Below, piece after piece: positions 1 through 7,046 of a stretch of 7,657 nt of DNA (position 1 is the first letter of the stretch; each line of letters begins with the position of its first letter). The notes under the pieces were generated by a model. The model did not search any database. It worked only from the letters and a program-made list of their open reading frames with translations, and was not told the DNA's origin. Both the position numbers and the translations under genes were made by a program. This DNA is from JAJFFW01 sp039187035 (lineage in GTDB: Bacteria; Pseudomonadota; Alphaproteobacteria; Caulobacterales; Parvularculaceae). The stretch covers positions 1 through 7,657 of the forward strand of contig JBCCZS010000155.1 of assembly GCA_039187035.1 (NCBI GenBank). The letters run 5' to 3'.

Positions 1-3000
1 CTCGGTAGTCGGCAAAGTCCCCCGCGCCTTGTTGCCCGTTGATAAAGTCGGCGCCCGGACCGCCTGCGAGCGTGTCGTCGCCGGCGCCGCCGTTGATCAC
101 GTCTTCTCCGGCGCCGCCGTTGATGATGTCGGCGCCGTCGCTGCCCGTTTGAGAATCATTGCCGGCGCTTCCGCTCACCGTGATCGGCGCGCCTGTTTTG
201 GACGCGTCTCGCGCATCTTGGGCGTTTGCGAAGAACGCCGTTCCGTCGTCCGCCCCGGGCGCGCCGTCGGCGTCGAACGTGTCGGTCTTGGCGAACGTTC
301 CGGAGGCGGAGAGCGCCGCCTCGTCGACGACGCCGAGGCCTTCAAAACCGTTGAAAACAAGGATCGCCGGTCCGGCGGTCGGTCCGTCGACGTCTTGCGT
401 GATGTTCGCAAAATCCGCGATGTCTTCTTGGACCGATACGGAGCCGTCGACATTTGCGACGACGACGCCCGCCGCAAACCCGTCATACGTGTTGTCTGCA
501 ACCGTTACGCCCTGAACGGTCGGGCCTGCGCCGCCGAGCACGAGCGCGGTTTCTTCGTCAGCCGGTCGGGTGAGGACGAACGCGTTGCCGGACACGGTCG
601 TGCCCGTCAAATCGCCGAACACGACCATGCCGCTCACCGGGTTGAACGACGCGCCCGGACCGGCGTCCGTGATCTCGTTGTTTGTAAACGTCGAGTTCTG
701 AACGTTGGTGAGATTGACCGCTTCGTCGCCGGTGTCGTCGAAGTCGTTGCCGTCGATCTGGAAGGCGTCCGCGTTAAAAAGCGTGAGGCCGGAGCCCAGA
801 CCGCCGTCGATTTCATTCCCGCTGATCGAGCCGCCGGCGTAGCCGTCGACGAAAATTGCGTAATTCGTGAATTGCGACGTGGCGCCGACGTCGTCGAAGG
901 CGTTGTCGTCGATGACGAGCCCTGCGTCCGTTCCGTCGCCTTGCGCGTCGACCCCGCGTTCGGCAAGGTCGCTGAACACGTTGTTTTGCACCGTGACGTT
1001 TTCGAACGCGCCGACGGCGACGCCCGTTCCGTCGGCCGCGCTCAACGTTCCGTCAACGGAGAAACCGTCAATATCAACGTCGTCGGCGGCGACCACGAAT
1101 TTGGCCACGACCGATTCAGGCGACCGCGTCGCGTCGCCGGCGGTTCCGACATTCGCGCCGCGCACGCTGAGCGCTTTGTCGATCGTCACGACTTCGTCAT
1201 ACGTGCCTTCGGCGACGACGATCGCCTCGCCGGCGCTGGCGGCCGTCACCGCCGCGCCGATCGTATCGAACGTGCCGATAAGGTCGCCGTTCGAATCCAA
1301 GAGCTGCACCGGGTCGGCGAGATCTAACGTCGAGACCATGGCGGTGCCGACGTTGAACGCCAACGTTTCGATGTTGCTCAGCGTATCGACGCCTTCGTCG
1401 CCGTCCGATGCATTATTATCGGTGACCGACGTAAAGCTTAGCACCCGTCCGGACGTCGCGTCGACGGTCGCGCCGACGGTGAAGTCGCTCGCCGATCCGG
1501 TATAGCCCGCGGCGTCGGCGCCGTCGCCGCCGTCAAGCGTGTCGTTTCCAAGCGAGCCGAGGAGGAAATCGTCAGCGGCGCCGCCGGTAATCGCCTGGCT
1601 GCTTGCGTCGCCCTGCAACGCGGTCCCGTCCGGCGCGCCCGTCGCGTCGATGCCGGCGAGGCTGAAGTCGCCCCCGACGCCCGCAAAATTCAATGCGAGT
1701 TCGAACCCGGTGCTGTCGGCCGTAATCGTCACGTCCGTGGCCGTCAGCCCGGTGATGTCGTCATAGTTGAAGATCGCGAGCGGTTGTTTTTCATAGACGC
1801 CGCTGATGTCGACGTTGGTTAGCGTGACGTCGCCCAGCGAACCGGCGTCGCCACGGAACTGAATGCCGTTCTCGGCCGGTCCCGAGCCGCGATCTTGGCC
1901 GACGATCGTCACGTTCGTGATCGTCGCATCGCCGTTATACTGGAAGAAAAGGATGTCGCCGTCGCCCGACGAGGATTGCGGTTGGCCGTTCCCGGTGAAG
2001 GTCGTATCCGTGATCACGACATTGTCGAGGTCGACCGGATTTGAATTGCCGCCGATGCGCACGCCGTTGAACGTGTTCGCGGTGAAGTCGCTGTTCGTGA
2101 TCGTTAGCGTACCGAGGATCGCGTTGTCGTCGAAGTCGACGCCGGCGACGCCGTCGGTGAACCCGATCCCGTCGATCGACACGGTCGCGTCGGTGCCGAG
2201 ATCGCCGACGAGGTCGAAGCCGGAGCCGCTCGCCGGATCGATGATCGTTTGATCGGCGCCGGCGCCGACGAAATTGAGCGCTTTGTCCACGGTGACGCTC
2301 TCGGTGAACGTCCCGGCCTCGATCTGAATGGTGTCGCCCGCCGAAGCCGAATTCACCGCGTCTTGGATCGACATCCCGTCGAGTACGACGAACGTGGACG
2401 AACCGGTGTTGGACACCCGGATGACCTCGACGCCGTCGAGCGTTTTGTCGCCGTCCGGTCCGGTCAACGTGCCCGAAACAGATCCCCCGGCGACGGTCAA
2501 TCCGCTGAAATCGAAATCCGTATCGACGAACGGGGCGCCCTCGTTGTCGGCGATGATCGCGACGTCCGTGCCTGCGCCGCCGGTGATCGAGTCCGATCCC
2601 GCGCCGCCGTCCAAGACGTCGTCGCCGTCTCCGCCGTCCAACTCGTCTCCGCCTTCGCCGCCGTTCAGCGTGTCGGCGAAATCCGTCCCCTCGATCTCGT
2701 CTCGGCCGTCCGTACCCGTCAGGTTCAGCGCAGCATCGTTGTCGTCGCCGTCGACGACGAAGTTGGCGCCGTCGAGCGTGCCTTGGCCGGTGTTCGTCAC
2801 GAGCGACAAGACGGGATTTAAGAATACGTTGCCGGTCACCGTGGGGGTGTCGACGTTGTCGCCGAGGATAATCCCGTTCAGCACGCCGTCTAACGTGTTG
2901 TTCGTAATGACGAGCGAGTCGGCTTCGCCGGCCGTGAAGTTGATCCCGCCGATATTGGAGCGGACGAGCACGTCCTGTCCGTCGCGCGGTCCCAAAATTG

Positions 3001-3745
3001 TGTTGTTGTCGACGACGACGCCGTCGCCGGCGTTGAAACCGAGAATGCCGGCGGTCGAGAAATCCCCACGCGCGAAGCCGATTTCGGAGACTTCATTATT
3101 TGAGATCGTCCCCGTCGGCCCGTTGACCAACACGATCCCGTTTTGCGCAATCGCATTGGCAGCCGGCAAAAAGCCCGATCCTTCGACGACGTTCCCGTCG
3201 ACGAGAACGTCGAGGCCGACGCCGCGCAGATCGATGCCGTTCTTTTGGAAGTCGGTGACGGTGTTGTTCGTGACGGCAAGCATCCGCGGGGCCGCGTCGA
3301 CGTTTTCGGCGAAGATCGCGCGGCCGATTTGGCCGCCCTGCGGCGTCCCGTCGTTTTGCAGCGGCGCGCGCACGCCCGTGACCGTCAGATTATCAATTTC
3401 TCCCGAACTATTTCGATAGTACACGCCATAATACGCATTGCTGGACCCGAGGCCGCGCGCGTCAACAGTCAAATCTTCGATAATCACGTTGGTGCTGCTG
3501 AGAACCGAGAAAACGGACTCGCCGCCATTGGCGTTGGCGGCCGGCGCGTCGACCATCTCGACGATTGTTGCGGCTCCAGCCCCGCGGATCGTCAAATCGA
3601 CGGCCCCGTCGATGGTCACCTGTTCGCGGAACGTCCCGGCGCCGAGTACGATCGTGTCCCCCGACGACGCGGCGTCCACTGCGGCTTGGATCGAAGTAAA
3701 AGTGCCGAGCAGATTATCCAGATCGTCAAAGAGTTGAATCGTCAT
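1..3745 (-). CDS. Modular parallel beta-helix / RTX calcium-binding protein, probably type I secreted (C-terminus outside window)
   Basis: The minus frame is open from the ATG at 3745 to the window edge: 1,248 codons, no stop. A GGGGGA ribosome binding site at 3753-3758 sits 7 bases before the ATG, and an in-frame stop at 3764-3766 limits upstream extension. Three segments begin with the same header (residues 15-62, 451-500, 825-866; pattern SIQxAVxxASxGDTI, then GTFxExVTIDKA), typical of right-handed beta-helix proteins. Each is followed by helix-like N-rich rungs such as VTNNTV or ITNSDF and then an RTX block (342-396, 719-748, 1190-1248). DEGVDTLSNIETLAF near residue 790 is wording common after RTX repeats. 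There is no signal peptide, membrane segment or cysteine, so secretion by a type I system using an unseen C-terminal signal is inferred. The helix-plus-RTX alternation recalls AlgE mannuronan epimerases, but I see no AlgE-type YG(F/I)DPH motif. Substrate and function are unknown; no transporter genes are in view. Confidence 0.9.
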   Translation of the reverse strand, partial: MTIQLFDDLDNLLGTFTSIQAAVDAASSGDTIVLGAGTFREQVTIDGAVDLTIRGAGAATIVEMVDAPAANANGGESVFSVLSSTNVIIEDLTVDARGLGSSNAYYGVYYRNSSGEIDNLTVTGVRAPLQNDGTPQGGQIGRAIFAENVDAAPRMLAVTNNTVTDFQKNGIDLRGVGLDVLVDGNVVEGSGFLPAANAIAQNGIVLVNGPTGTISNNEVSEIGFARGDFSTAGILGFNAGDGVVVDNNTILGPRDGQDVLVRSNIGGINFTAGEADSLVITNNTLDGVLNGIILGDNVDTPTVTGNVFLNPVLSLVTNTGQGTLDGANFVVDGDDNDAALNLTGTDGRDEIEGTDFADTLNGGEGGDELDGGDGDDVLDGGAGSDSITGGAGTDVAIIADNEGAPFVDTDFDFSGLTVAGGSVSGTLTGPDGDKTLDGVEVIRVSNTGSSTFVVLDGMSIQDAVNSASAGDTIQIEAGTFTESVTVDKALNFVGAGADQTIIDPASGSGFDLVGDLGTDATVSIDGIGFTDGVAGVDFDDNAILGTLTITNSDFTANTFNGVRIGGNSNPVDLDNVVITDTTFTGNGQPQSSSGDGDILFFQYNGDATITNVTIVGQDRGSGPAENGIQFRGDAGSLGDVTLTNVDISGVYEKQPLAIFNYDDITGLTATDVTITADSTGFELALNFAGVGGDFSLAGIDATGAPDGTALQGDASSQAITGGAADDFLLGSLGNDTLDGGDGADAAGYTGSASDFTVGATVDATSGRVLSFTSVTDNNASDGDEGVDTLSNIETLAFNVGTAMVSTLDLADPVQLLDSNGDLIGTFDTIGAAVTAASAGEAIVVAEGTYDEVVTIDKALSVRGANVGTAGDATRSPESVVAKFVVAADDVDIDGFSVDGTLSAADGTGVAVGAFENVTVQNNVFSDLAERGVDAQGDGTDAGLVIDDNAFDDVGATSQFTNYAIFVDGYAGGSISGNEIDGGLGSGLTLFNADAFQIDGNDFDDTGDEAVNLTNVQNSTFTNNEITDAGPGASFNPVSGMVVFGDLTGTTVSGNAFVLTRPADEETALVLGGAGPTVQGVTVADNTYDGFAAGVVVANVDGSVSVQEDIADFANITQDVDGPTAGPAILVFNGFEGLGVVDEAALSASGTFAKTDTFDADGAPGADDGTAFFANAQDARDASKTGAPITVSGSAGNDSQTGSDGADIINGGAGEDVINGGAGDDTLAGGPGADFINGQQGAGDFADYR
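2..178 (-). repeat. RTX nonapeptide block 3 (runs to the window edge)
   Basis: Residues 1190-1248 of the same protein. Units include GSAGNDSQT, GSDGADIIN, GGAGEDVIN, GGAGDDTLA and GGPGADFIN, then an irregular stretch ending FADYR at the edge. The last unit type (DFADYR) usually marks the end of one RTX block before a linker, so more protein must lie beyond the window. Confidence 0.85.
1502..1591 (-). repeat. RTX nonapeptide block 2 (short)
   Basis: Residues 719-748 of the same protein, with units ITGGAADDF, LLGSLGNDT and LDGGDGADA ending in AGY. It is the shortest of the three blocks, with only about three units, and the first lacks the second glycine pattern. It is followed by a linker ending in DEGVDTLSNIE, a wording often found just after RTX blocks in secreted proteins. 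Confidence 0.8.
2558..2722 (-). repeat. RTX nonapeptide block 1
   Basis: Residues 342-396 of the beta-helix/RTX protein. Four clear nonapeptides (LNGGEGGDE, LDGGDGDDV, LDGGAGSDS, ITGGAGTDV) follow two looser units containing GTDGRDE and GTDFADT. The GGxGxD pattern is the calcium-binding RTX motif, which folds into a beta-roll once exported to high calcium. It closes the first of three helix-plus-RTX modules. Confidence 0.9.
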
Positions 3746-3821
3746 CGTCGCGTCCCCCAACGGTTATGTTGCAGCGCACGATTTCAACGAATGAGCGGTC
3801 GTGCGAGCGGAATACTTGATG

Positions 3822-3850
3822 ATTTATTTGGCGGGTCGGAGATCTGTCAA
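3822..3850 (-). promoter_or_regulatory. Predicted sigma70-type promoter for the RTX gene
   Basis: Read on the minus strand, a perfect -35 box TTGACA (3845-3850) is followed after exactly 17 bases by ATAAAT (3822-3827), a partial match to TATAAT. Transcription would start near 3815, giving a leader of about 70 bases before the ATG at 3745. It lies in the AT-rich part of the intergenic region and points at the RTX gene. The -35 box is strong and the -10 box mediocre, which fits a promoter that depends on an activator. Confidence 0.5.
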
Positions 3851-3885
3851 GATCATATCGGAAAAGAGATAACGCCCATTCTAGC

Positions 3886-3918
3886 GATAGGATTTCGATA
3901 GCAAATTGATAGGATTTC
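3886..3918. promoter_or_regulatory. Three tandem 11-bp repeats, candidate activator or repressor site
   Basis: GATAGGATTTC occurs at 3886-3896 and again, identical, at 3908-3918. The 11 bases between them (3897-3907) also start with GATAG, so GATAG recurs every 11 bp three times in phase. The array ends about 36 bp upstream of the -35 box of the RTX promoter. An 11-bp period places each copy on nearly the same face of the helix and is the spacing used by OmpR/PhoB-family response regulators. The link to such a regulator is inference; no regulator gene is in the window. Confidence 0.5.
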
Positions 3919-3944
3919 ACAACAGACGGGGCGAATATTTCACT

Positions 3945-3960
3945 TTTACGACAACGTAAA
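3945..3960. promoter_or_regulatory. 16-bp palindrome TTTACG-N4-CGTAAA, candidate operator
   Basis: Two perfect 6-base inverted arms (3945-3950 and 3955-3960) flank the 4-base spacer ACAA. The site is in the AT-rich centre of the divergent region, 26 bp past the 11-bp repeat array. Such arms suit a dimeric DNA-binding protein. It does not match the FNR, Fur or CtrA consensus as I know them, so no regulator is proposed. It could serve either flanking gene. Confidence 0.35.
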
Positions 3961-4242
3961 GATTGGTGCGACTACAGATTATTGAGTCATGTATGCGCCC
4001 TGAACGCGCAACGCGTCCTTGACGATCGTGCTATTGGAATAAATGGAAGGTGTTTAGTCCGCCCGCCGACGAGTGCGCGGGCGCGCGGAGCGCACCGAAC
4101 GTACCGAACGAAAAAGGGCGCTATTGTTCAGCGGCCTCGCCAACCCCCGACCTGCGATCGGCGCGCTCTTAATCGTCGCCGCGGTCGGCGTTTGCGCGCC
4201 GATTCGGATTTCCCGCGGATCGCGTTAGATTGGCTGCGCTGT

Positions 4243-4264
4243 CGCCTTTAAGAGGCGGATTTTC
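4243..4264 (+). terminator. Small hairpin with T-run just upstream of the fhs ribosome binding site
   Basis: CGCCT (4243-4247) and AGGCG (4253-4257) form a perfect 5-bp GC-rich stem with a 5-base loop, followed within two bases by TTTT. This is the outline of a weak intrinsic terminator. It ends about 15 bp before the fhs start codon, so on the plus strand it could stop read-through into fhs, act as a leader attenuator, or be chance. The stem is short. Confidence 0.25.
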
Positions 4265-4278
4265 TGCGGAGCACCCTA

Positions 4279-6021
4279 ATGACAGACGGCCCAACGAACG
4301 ACCGGGACGCGACCGCCGGTTCCCGCGCGCCCAACTTTCCCGCACCCGGCGCGCCGGACATCGAGATCGCCCGCGCTGTCGAGCCGCGCGAGATCCTGAC
4401 GCTCGCCGCGGAGCGGATGGGCATGCCGCCGGACGCGCTTGCGCCCTACGGCCACCATAAAGCGAAAATCACGGCGACTTACCTCGATGCGCTGCGCGTA
4501 AAGCCGCCCGGCAAGCTCGTCCTCGTGACGGCGATCACGCCGACGCCGGCGGGCGAGGGCAAAACGACGACGACGATCGGCCTCAACGACGGATTGAACG
4601 CCCTCGGCGTCAAATCGGCGGCCTGTCTTCGCGAGCCCTCGCTCGGCCCGTGTTTCGGCGTCAAAGGCGGGGCGGCCGGCGGCGGCCGCGCGCAGGCGAT
4701 CCCCATGGAAGACATCAATCTCCACTTCAACGGGGACTTCCACGCAATTACGTCCGCTCACAGCCTATTGTCGGCGATGATCGATAATCATCTGCATTGG
4801 GACAATAAACAAGATCTCGACCCGCGCCGCGTCTCCTGGCGGCGCGTCGTCGATATGAACGACCGGGCGCTGCGCCGCATCACCATCGGGCTCGGCGGGC
4901 CGACGCAGGGCGTGCCGCGCGAAGACGGCTTCGACATCACCGTCGCCTCGGAAATCATGGCGATCTTGTGCCTCGCCGAAGACCTCGCCGATTTGCAGGC
5001 CCGTCTCGGACGGATCGTCGTCGGGCGCCGGCGGGACAAGACGGCCGTCACGGCGGCCGATATCGGCGCGGACGGCGCGATGGCGGTTCTTCTGAAAGAC
5101 GCGCTGCAGCCCAACCTCGTCCAGAGCCTCGACGCCAACCCCGTCTTCATCCATGGCGGCCCGTTCGCCAACATCGCGCACGGCTGCAATTCCGTCATCG
5201 CGACGCGCGCGGCCCTGGCGATGAACGACGTCGTCGTCACCGAGGCCGGATTCGGAGCCGATCTCGGTGCGGAGAAATTTTTCGACATCAAAGTGCGACA
5301 AAGCGGGATCACGCCGCACGCGGTCGTCCTTGTCGCAACGATCCGAGCGCTGAAAATGCATGGAGGCGTTGCGAAAGAAGCGCTCGGCGAACCGGCGCCG
5401 GAAGCGGTCGCCGCGGGCGCGTCGAACTTGGTGCGTCATATCGAAAATCTGCAAGGCTTCGGGATCGCGCCCGTCGTCGCCGTCAACCGCTTTTCCACCG
5501 ATACGCGCGAGGAGTTCGCGGCGATTGAGGCCGCCTGCGCGCCTTTCGGCGTCGACGTCGTCGAAGCGCGCCACTGGGCGGAGGGGGCAGGCGGGGCGCA
5601 CGATCTTGCGCGCGCCGTCATGCGCCGCCTCGACGCGCCCGCCCCGGACGTGCAGCTCACGTACGACGACGATCAACCGCTTACGGAAAAAATCCGTGCG
5701 GTCGCGCAACGGATCTACCGCGCCGACGACATCGATCTCAGCGCGCCGGCCGCCAAACAGCTGGGCGATATCGAGCGTCTCGGCTTTGCGCATTTTCCGG
5801 TTTGCATCGCAAAGACCCAATACTCTTTTTCGACCGACCCTGCCGCAAAAGGCGCGCCTTCCGGGCATCGTTTGCCCGTGCGCGAGGCGCGCTTGGCGGC
5901 CGGCGCGGGGTTCGTCGTCGTTATCTGCGGGGACGTGATGACGATGCCCGGCCTGCCGCGCCGGCCGGCCGCCCTCGACATCGGCCTCGACGAGGCGGGC
6001 CGGATTACCGGTCTGTCGTGA
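4279..6021 (+). CDS. fhs: Formate-tetrahydrofolate ligase (10-formyl-THF synthetase)
   Basis: This cytoplasmic enzyme uses ATP to join formate to tetrahydrofolate, giving 10-formyl-THF for purine synthesis, initiator tRNA formylation and one-carbon metabolism. The 580-residue protein is complete. The P-loop-like PTPAGEGKTTT lies at residues 88-98, REPSLGP at 118-124, the first family signature GVKGGAAGGG at 127-136 and the second, VATIRALKMHGG, at 352-363; the C-terminus has MTMPGLPRRPAA. GGAG at 4268-4271, 7 bases before the ATG, supports the start. The usual family length is near 555-560; the excess is a Pro/Ala/Gly-rich N-terminal extension of about 24 residues before DIEIARA. The residue after the first signature is Arg137 where the family pattern has Tyr. 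No folate-pathway neighbour is adjacent: upstream is the divergent RTX gene, downstream a decayed ttcA, so it is probably transcribed alone. Confidence 0.97.
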   Translation: MTDGPTNDRDATAGSRAPNFPAPGAPDIEIARAVEPREILTLAAERMGMPPDALAPYGHHKAKITATYLDALRVKPPGKLVLVTAITPTPAGEGKTTTTIGLNDGLNALGVKSAACLREPSLGPCFGVKGGAAGGGRAQAIPMEDINLHFNGDFHAITSAHSLLSAMIDNHLHWDNKQDLDPRRVSWRRVVDMNDRALRRITIGLGGPTQGVPREDGFDITVASEIMAILCLAEDLADLQARLGRIVVGRRRDKTAVTAADIGADGAMAVLLKDALQPNLVQSLDANPVFIHGGPFANIAHGCNSVIATRAALAMNDVVVTEAGFGADLGAEKFFDIKVRQSGITPHAVVLVATIRALKMHGGVAKEALGEPAPEAVAAGASNLVRHIENLQGFGIAPVVAVNRFSTDTREEFAAIEAACAPFGVDVVEARHWAEGAGGAHDLARAVMRRLDAPAPDVQLTYDDDQPLTEKIRAVAQRIYRADDIDLSAPAAKQLGDIERLGFAHFPVCIAKTQYSFSTDPAAKGAPSGHRLPVREARLAAGAGFVVVICGDVMTMPGLPRRPAALDIGLDEAGRITGLS

Positions 6022-6120
6022 GTTTTCGCCGGGCTCGGAATATCCTGTCGGCGGCGGAGCGGGGCGCGTCCTAACGATCGTTACTCCACAATCGTTCGAG
6101 ACCGGGGGCGGGCGGGCGCC

Positions 6121-6565
6121 GGCGTCGCGCGCCGGATCGTCGCGTAGGACCCATGCGCGATCGTCACCGACAAAGCGCAGGAAAACCGGATCTATTGCAG
6201 CCTTTGCGCCTGGCTTCGACGGGGGATCTTGTACCGGGTCGCACGGGAGGAGGGGGCGACGCCGGCGTCCTCGGCCGTCACCACGACGACGCGCTTGAGC
6301 CCTTTATGATGAACCTTTTGCATGGCGGCGGCCTCGCCGCGATGCCGTCGAAACTGATCATCGATGACGGCGATCTCGCCATCCTCCGACCGCTGATCTT
6401 CTGTGCCGAGAAAGACTTGGAGAAATTCGCTGCATCATTGGGCTTCCAGATCATCCCTTGCAATTTGTGCGGCAACTAGGACGGCGCGTCAGCGGGCGGC
6501 CGAGCCGTCTCGCCGACGCGCGGCTGTTCGATGTCGCCGGCCTTGAGCGCAAAGGGGACGATTAG
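6121..6565 (+). pseudogene. ttcA: ttcA relic: decayed tRNA 2-thiocytidine(32) synthetase
   Basis: TtcA is an ATP-dependent, iron-sulfur tRNA thiolase that makes 2-thiocytidine at position 32. Its coding matches here are split over three plus frames. Frame 1 (from about 6148 to 6261) reads AIVTDKAQENRIYCSLC and then LRRGILYRVAREEGAT. Frame 3 (about 6262-6476) reads HHDDALEPFMMNLLHGG, then ILRPLIFCAEKDLEKFA and IIPCNLCGN, and hits TAG at 6477 where the family has GSQ. Frame 2 (6482-6562) reads PSRLADARLFDVAGL, the family's C-terminal PSHLxDxxLFDFAGL region. Missing are the N-terminal PP-loop (SGGKDS) and about 45 residues after the second CxxC. Both CxxC pairs survive. A further in-frame TAG lies at 6145. 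The upstream limit is uncertain. A 108-residue open frame at 6153-6479 would be called as a gene by software, but its first third is out of frame. A non-functional relic is far more likely; an intact copy may exist elsewhere. Confidence 0.85.
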
Positions 6566-7008
6566 TTCGGCTTGGCGAGGGACGCTTTTGCGTCTTCGAG
6601 CGCTTCGGCGAGTTCTTTGGGCTTATAGTTTTCGTCGTGCTTGGCGAGGATCGTCTCCGCCGCGAACGCGCCGTCCTCGGCGAACCGGCCTTGCGCGATC
6701 ACGCCCTGACCCTCGCGGAACAAATCCGGCAGAATGCCGTCGTAAACGACGCGGATCGTCGCCGCGCCGTCCGTGACGTCGAACGCGACCGCCGTCTCGC
6801 CGCCGCGCACGACCGACCCGGCGGCGACAAGCCCGCCGAGACGGATCCGTGCGCCGGCCGGCGCCTCGCCGCGCGCGATTTGCACGGGGCTGTAGAAATA
6901 GGCGAGGTTCGCGTTCAACGCTTGAAGAACGAGCGCGGCCGCGCCCGTGACGGCGACGCCGCCGGAGGCCAAATAAAGGAGACGTCGGTTGCGCTTCACC
7001 GGCTTCAT
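6562..7008 (-). CDS. ccmE: Cytochrome c maturation protein CcmE (haem chaperone)
   Basis: CcmE receives haem from the CcmABCD complex on the periplasmic side, holds it covalently through a histidine, and hands it to CcmF/CcmH for attachment to apocytochrome c. The 148-residue protein has a basic N-terminus (KRNRR, residues 5-9), one membrane anchor (about 10-31), the conserved start of the OB-fold domain (LAYFYSPVQI), the region VVYDGILPDLFREGQGVIAQG, and the haem-binding motif HDENYKP with His124 and Tyr128, equivalent to His130/Tyr134 of E. coli. The C-terminal tail is short. AAGGA 8 bases before the ATG supports the start. It diverges from ccmA across 101 bp and converges on the ttcA relic, sharing two bases of stop codon. 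The usual ccmF/ccmH partners do not follow it here. Confidence 0.96.
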   Translation of the reverse strand: MKPVKRNRRLLYLASGGVAVTGAAALVLQALNANLAYFYSPVQIARGEAPAGARIRLGGLVAAGSVVRGGETAVAFDVTDGAATIRVVYDGILPDLFREGQGVIAQGRFAEDGAFAAETILAKHDENYKPKELAEALEDAKASLAKPN

Positions 7009-7046
7009 CGAAAATGTCCTTGCGCACGTTTCTAATGCTGTGGGCG

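Larger units (their letters stand above)
3746..4278. other. Divergent intergenic region between the RTX gene and fhs
   Basis: This 533-bp stretch has no convincing protein gene. Its left half (about 3770-4055) is clearly AT-richer than the flanks and carries a promoter for the RTX gene, three 11-bp direct repeats and a 16-bp palindrome, all listed separately. The right half returns to high GC and holds a 9-bp tandem repeat (4093-4110) and a hairpin just before the fhs ribosome binding site. No good promoter for fhs stands out. A weak candidate is TTGACG at 4019-4024 with TAAATG at 4040-4045, spaced only 15 bases, which would give a leader of more than 200 bases. Long open frames here lack ribosome binding sites and protein-like composition. 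I recognise no riboswitch. Confidence 0.7.

Noticed and set aside
29..1327. 432-residue plus-strand open frame opposite the RTX gene
   Set aside because: Arg/Val/Asp-rich shadow of a GC-rich coding strand; the minus frame has clear RTX and beta-helix motifs.
1..3745. Annotation of the RTX protein as an AlgE-type mannuronan C5-epimerase
   Set aside because: The architecture is similar but no YG(F/I)DPH-like active-site motif was seen in any module.
2249..3901. Overlapping plus-strand frames opposite the RTX gene, including 363- and 252-residue ones
   Set aside because: Composition is that of antisense shadows and there are no recognisable motifs or ribosome binding sites.
3726..3920. 64-residue minus-strand frame overlapping the RTX start
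   Set aside because: It overlaps the predicted promoter and the RTX start in another frame, and shows no coding signature.
3982..4251. 89-residue plus-strand frame upstream of fhs
   Set aside because: Arg-rich composition, no ribosome binding site, and in a region with repeats and a hairpin.
4765..5868. 367-residue minus-strand frame inside fhs
   Set aside because: Antisense of fhs third-position GC bias; the Fhs signatures fix the plus frame as real.
6119..6135. GC hairpin CCGGCG-N5-CGCCGG as an fhs terminator
   Set aside because: No T-run follows and it overlaps the likely ttcA relic; GC-rich inverted repeats of this size arise easily here.
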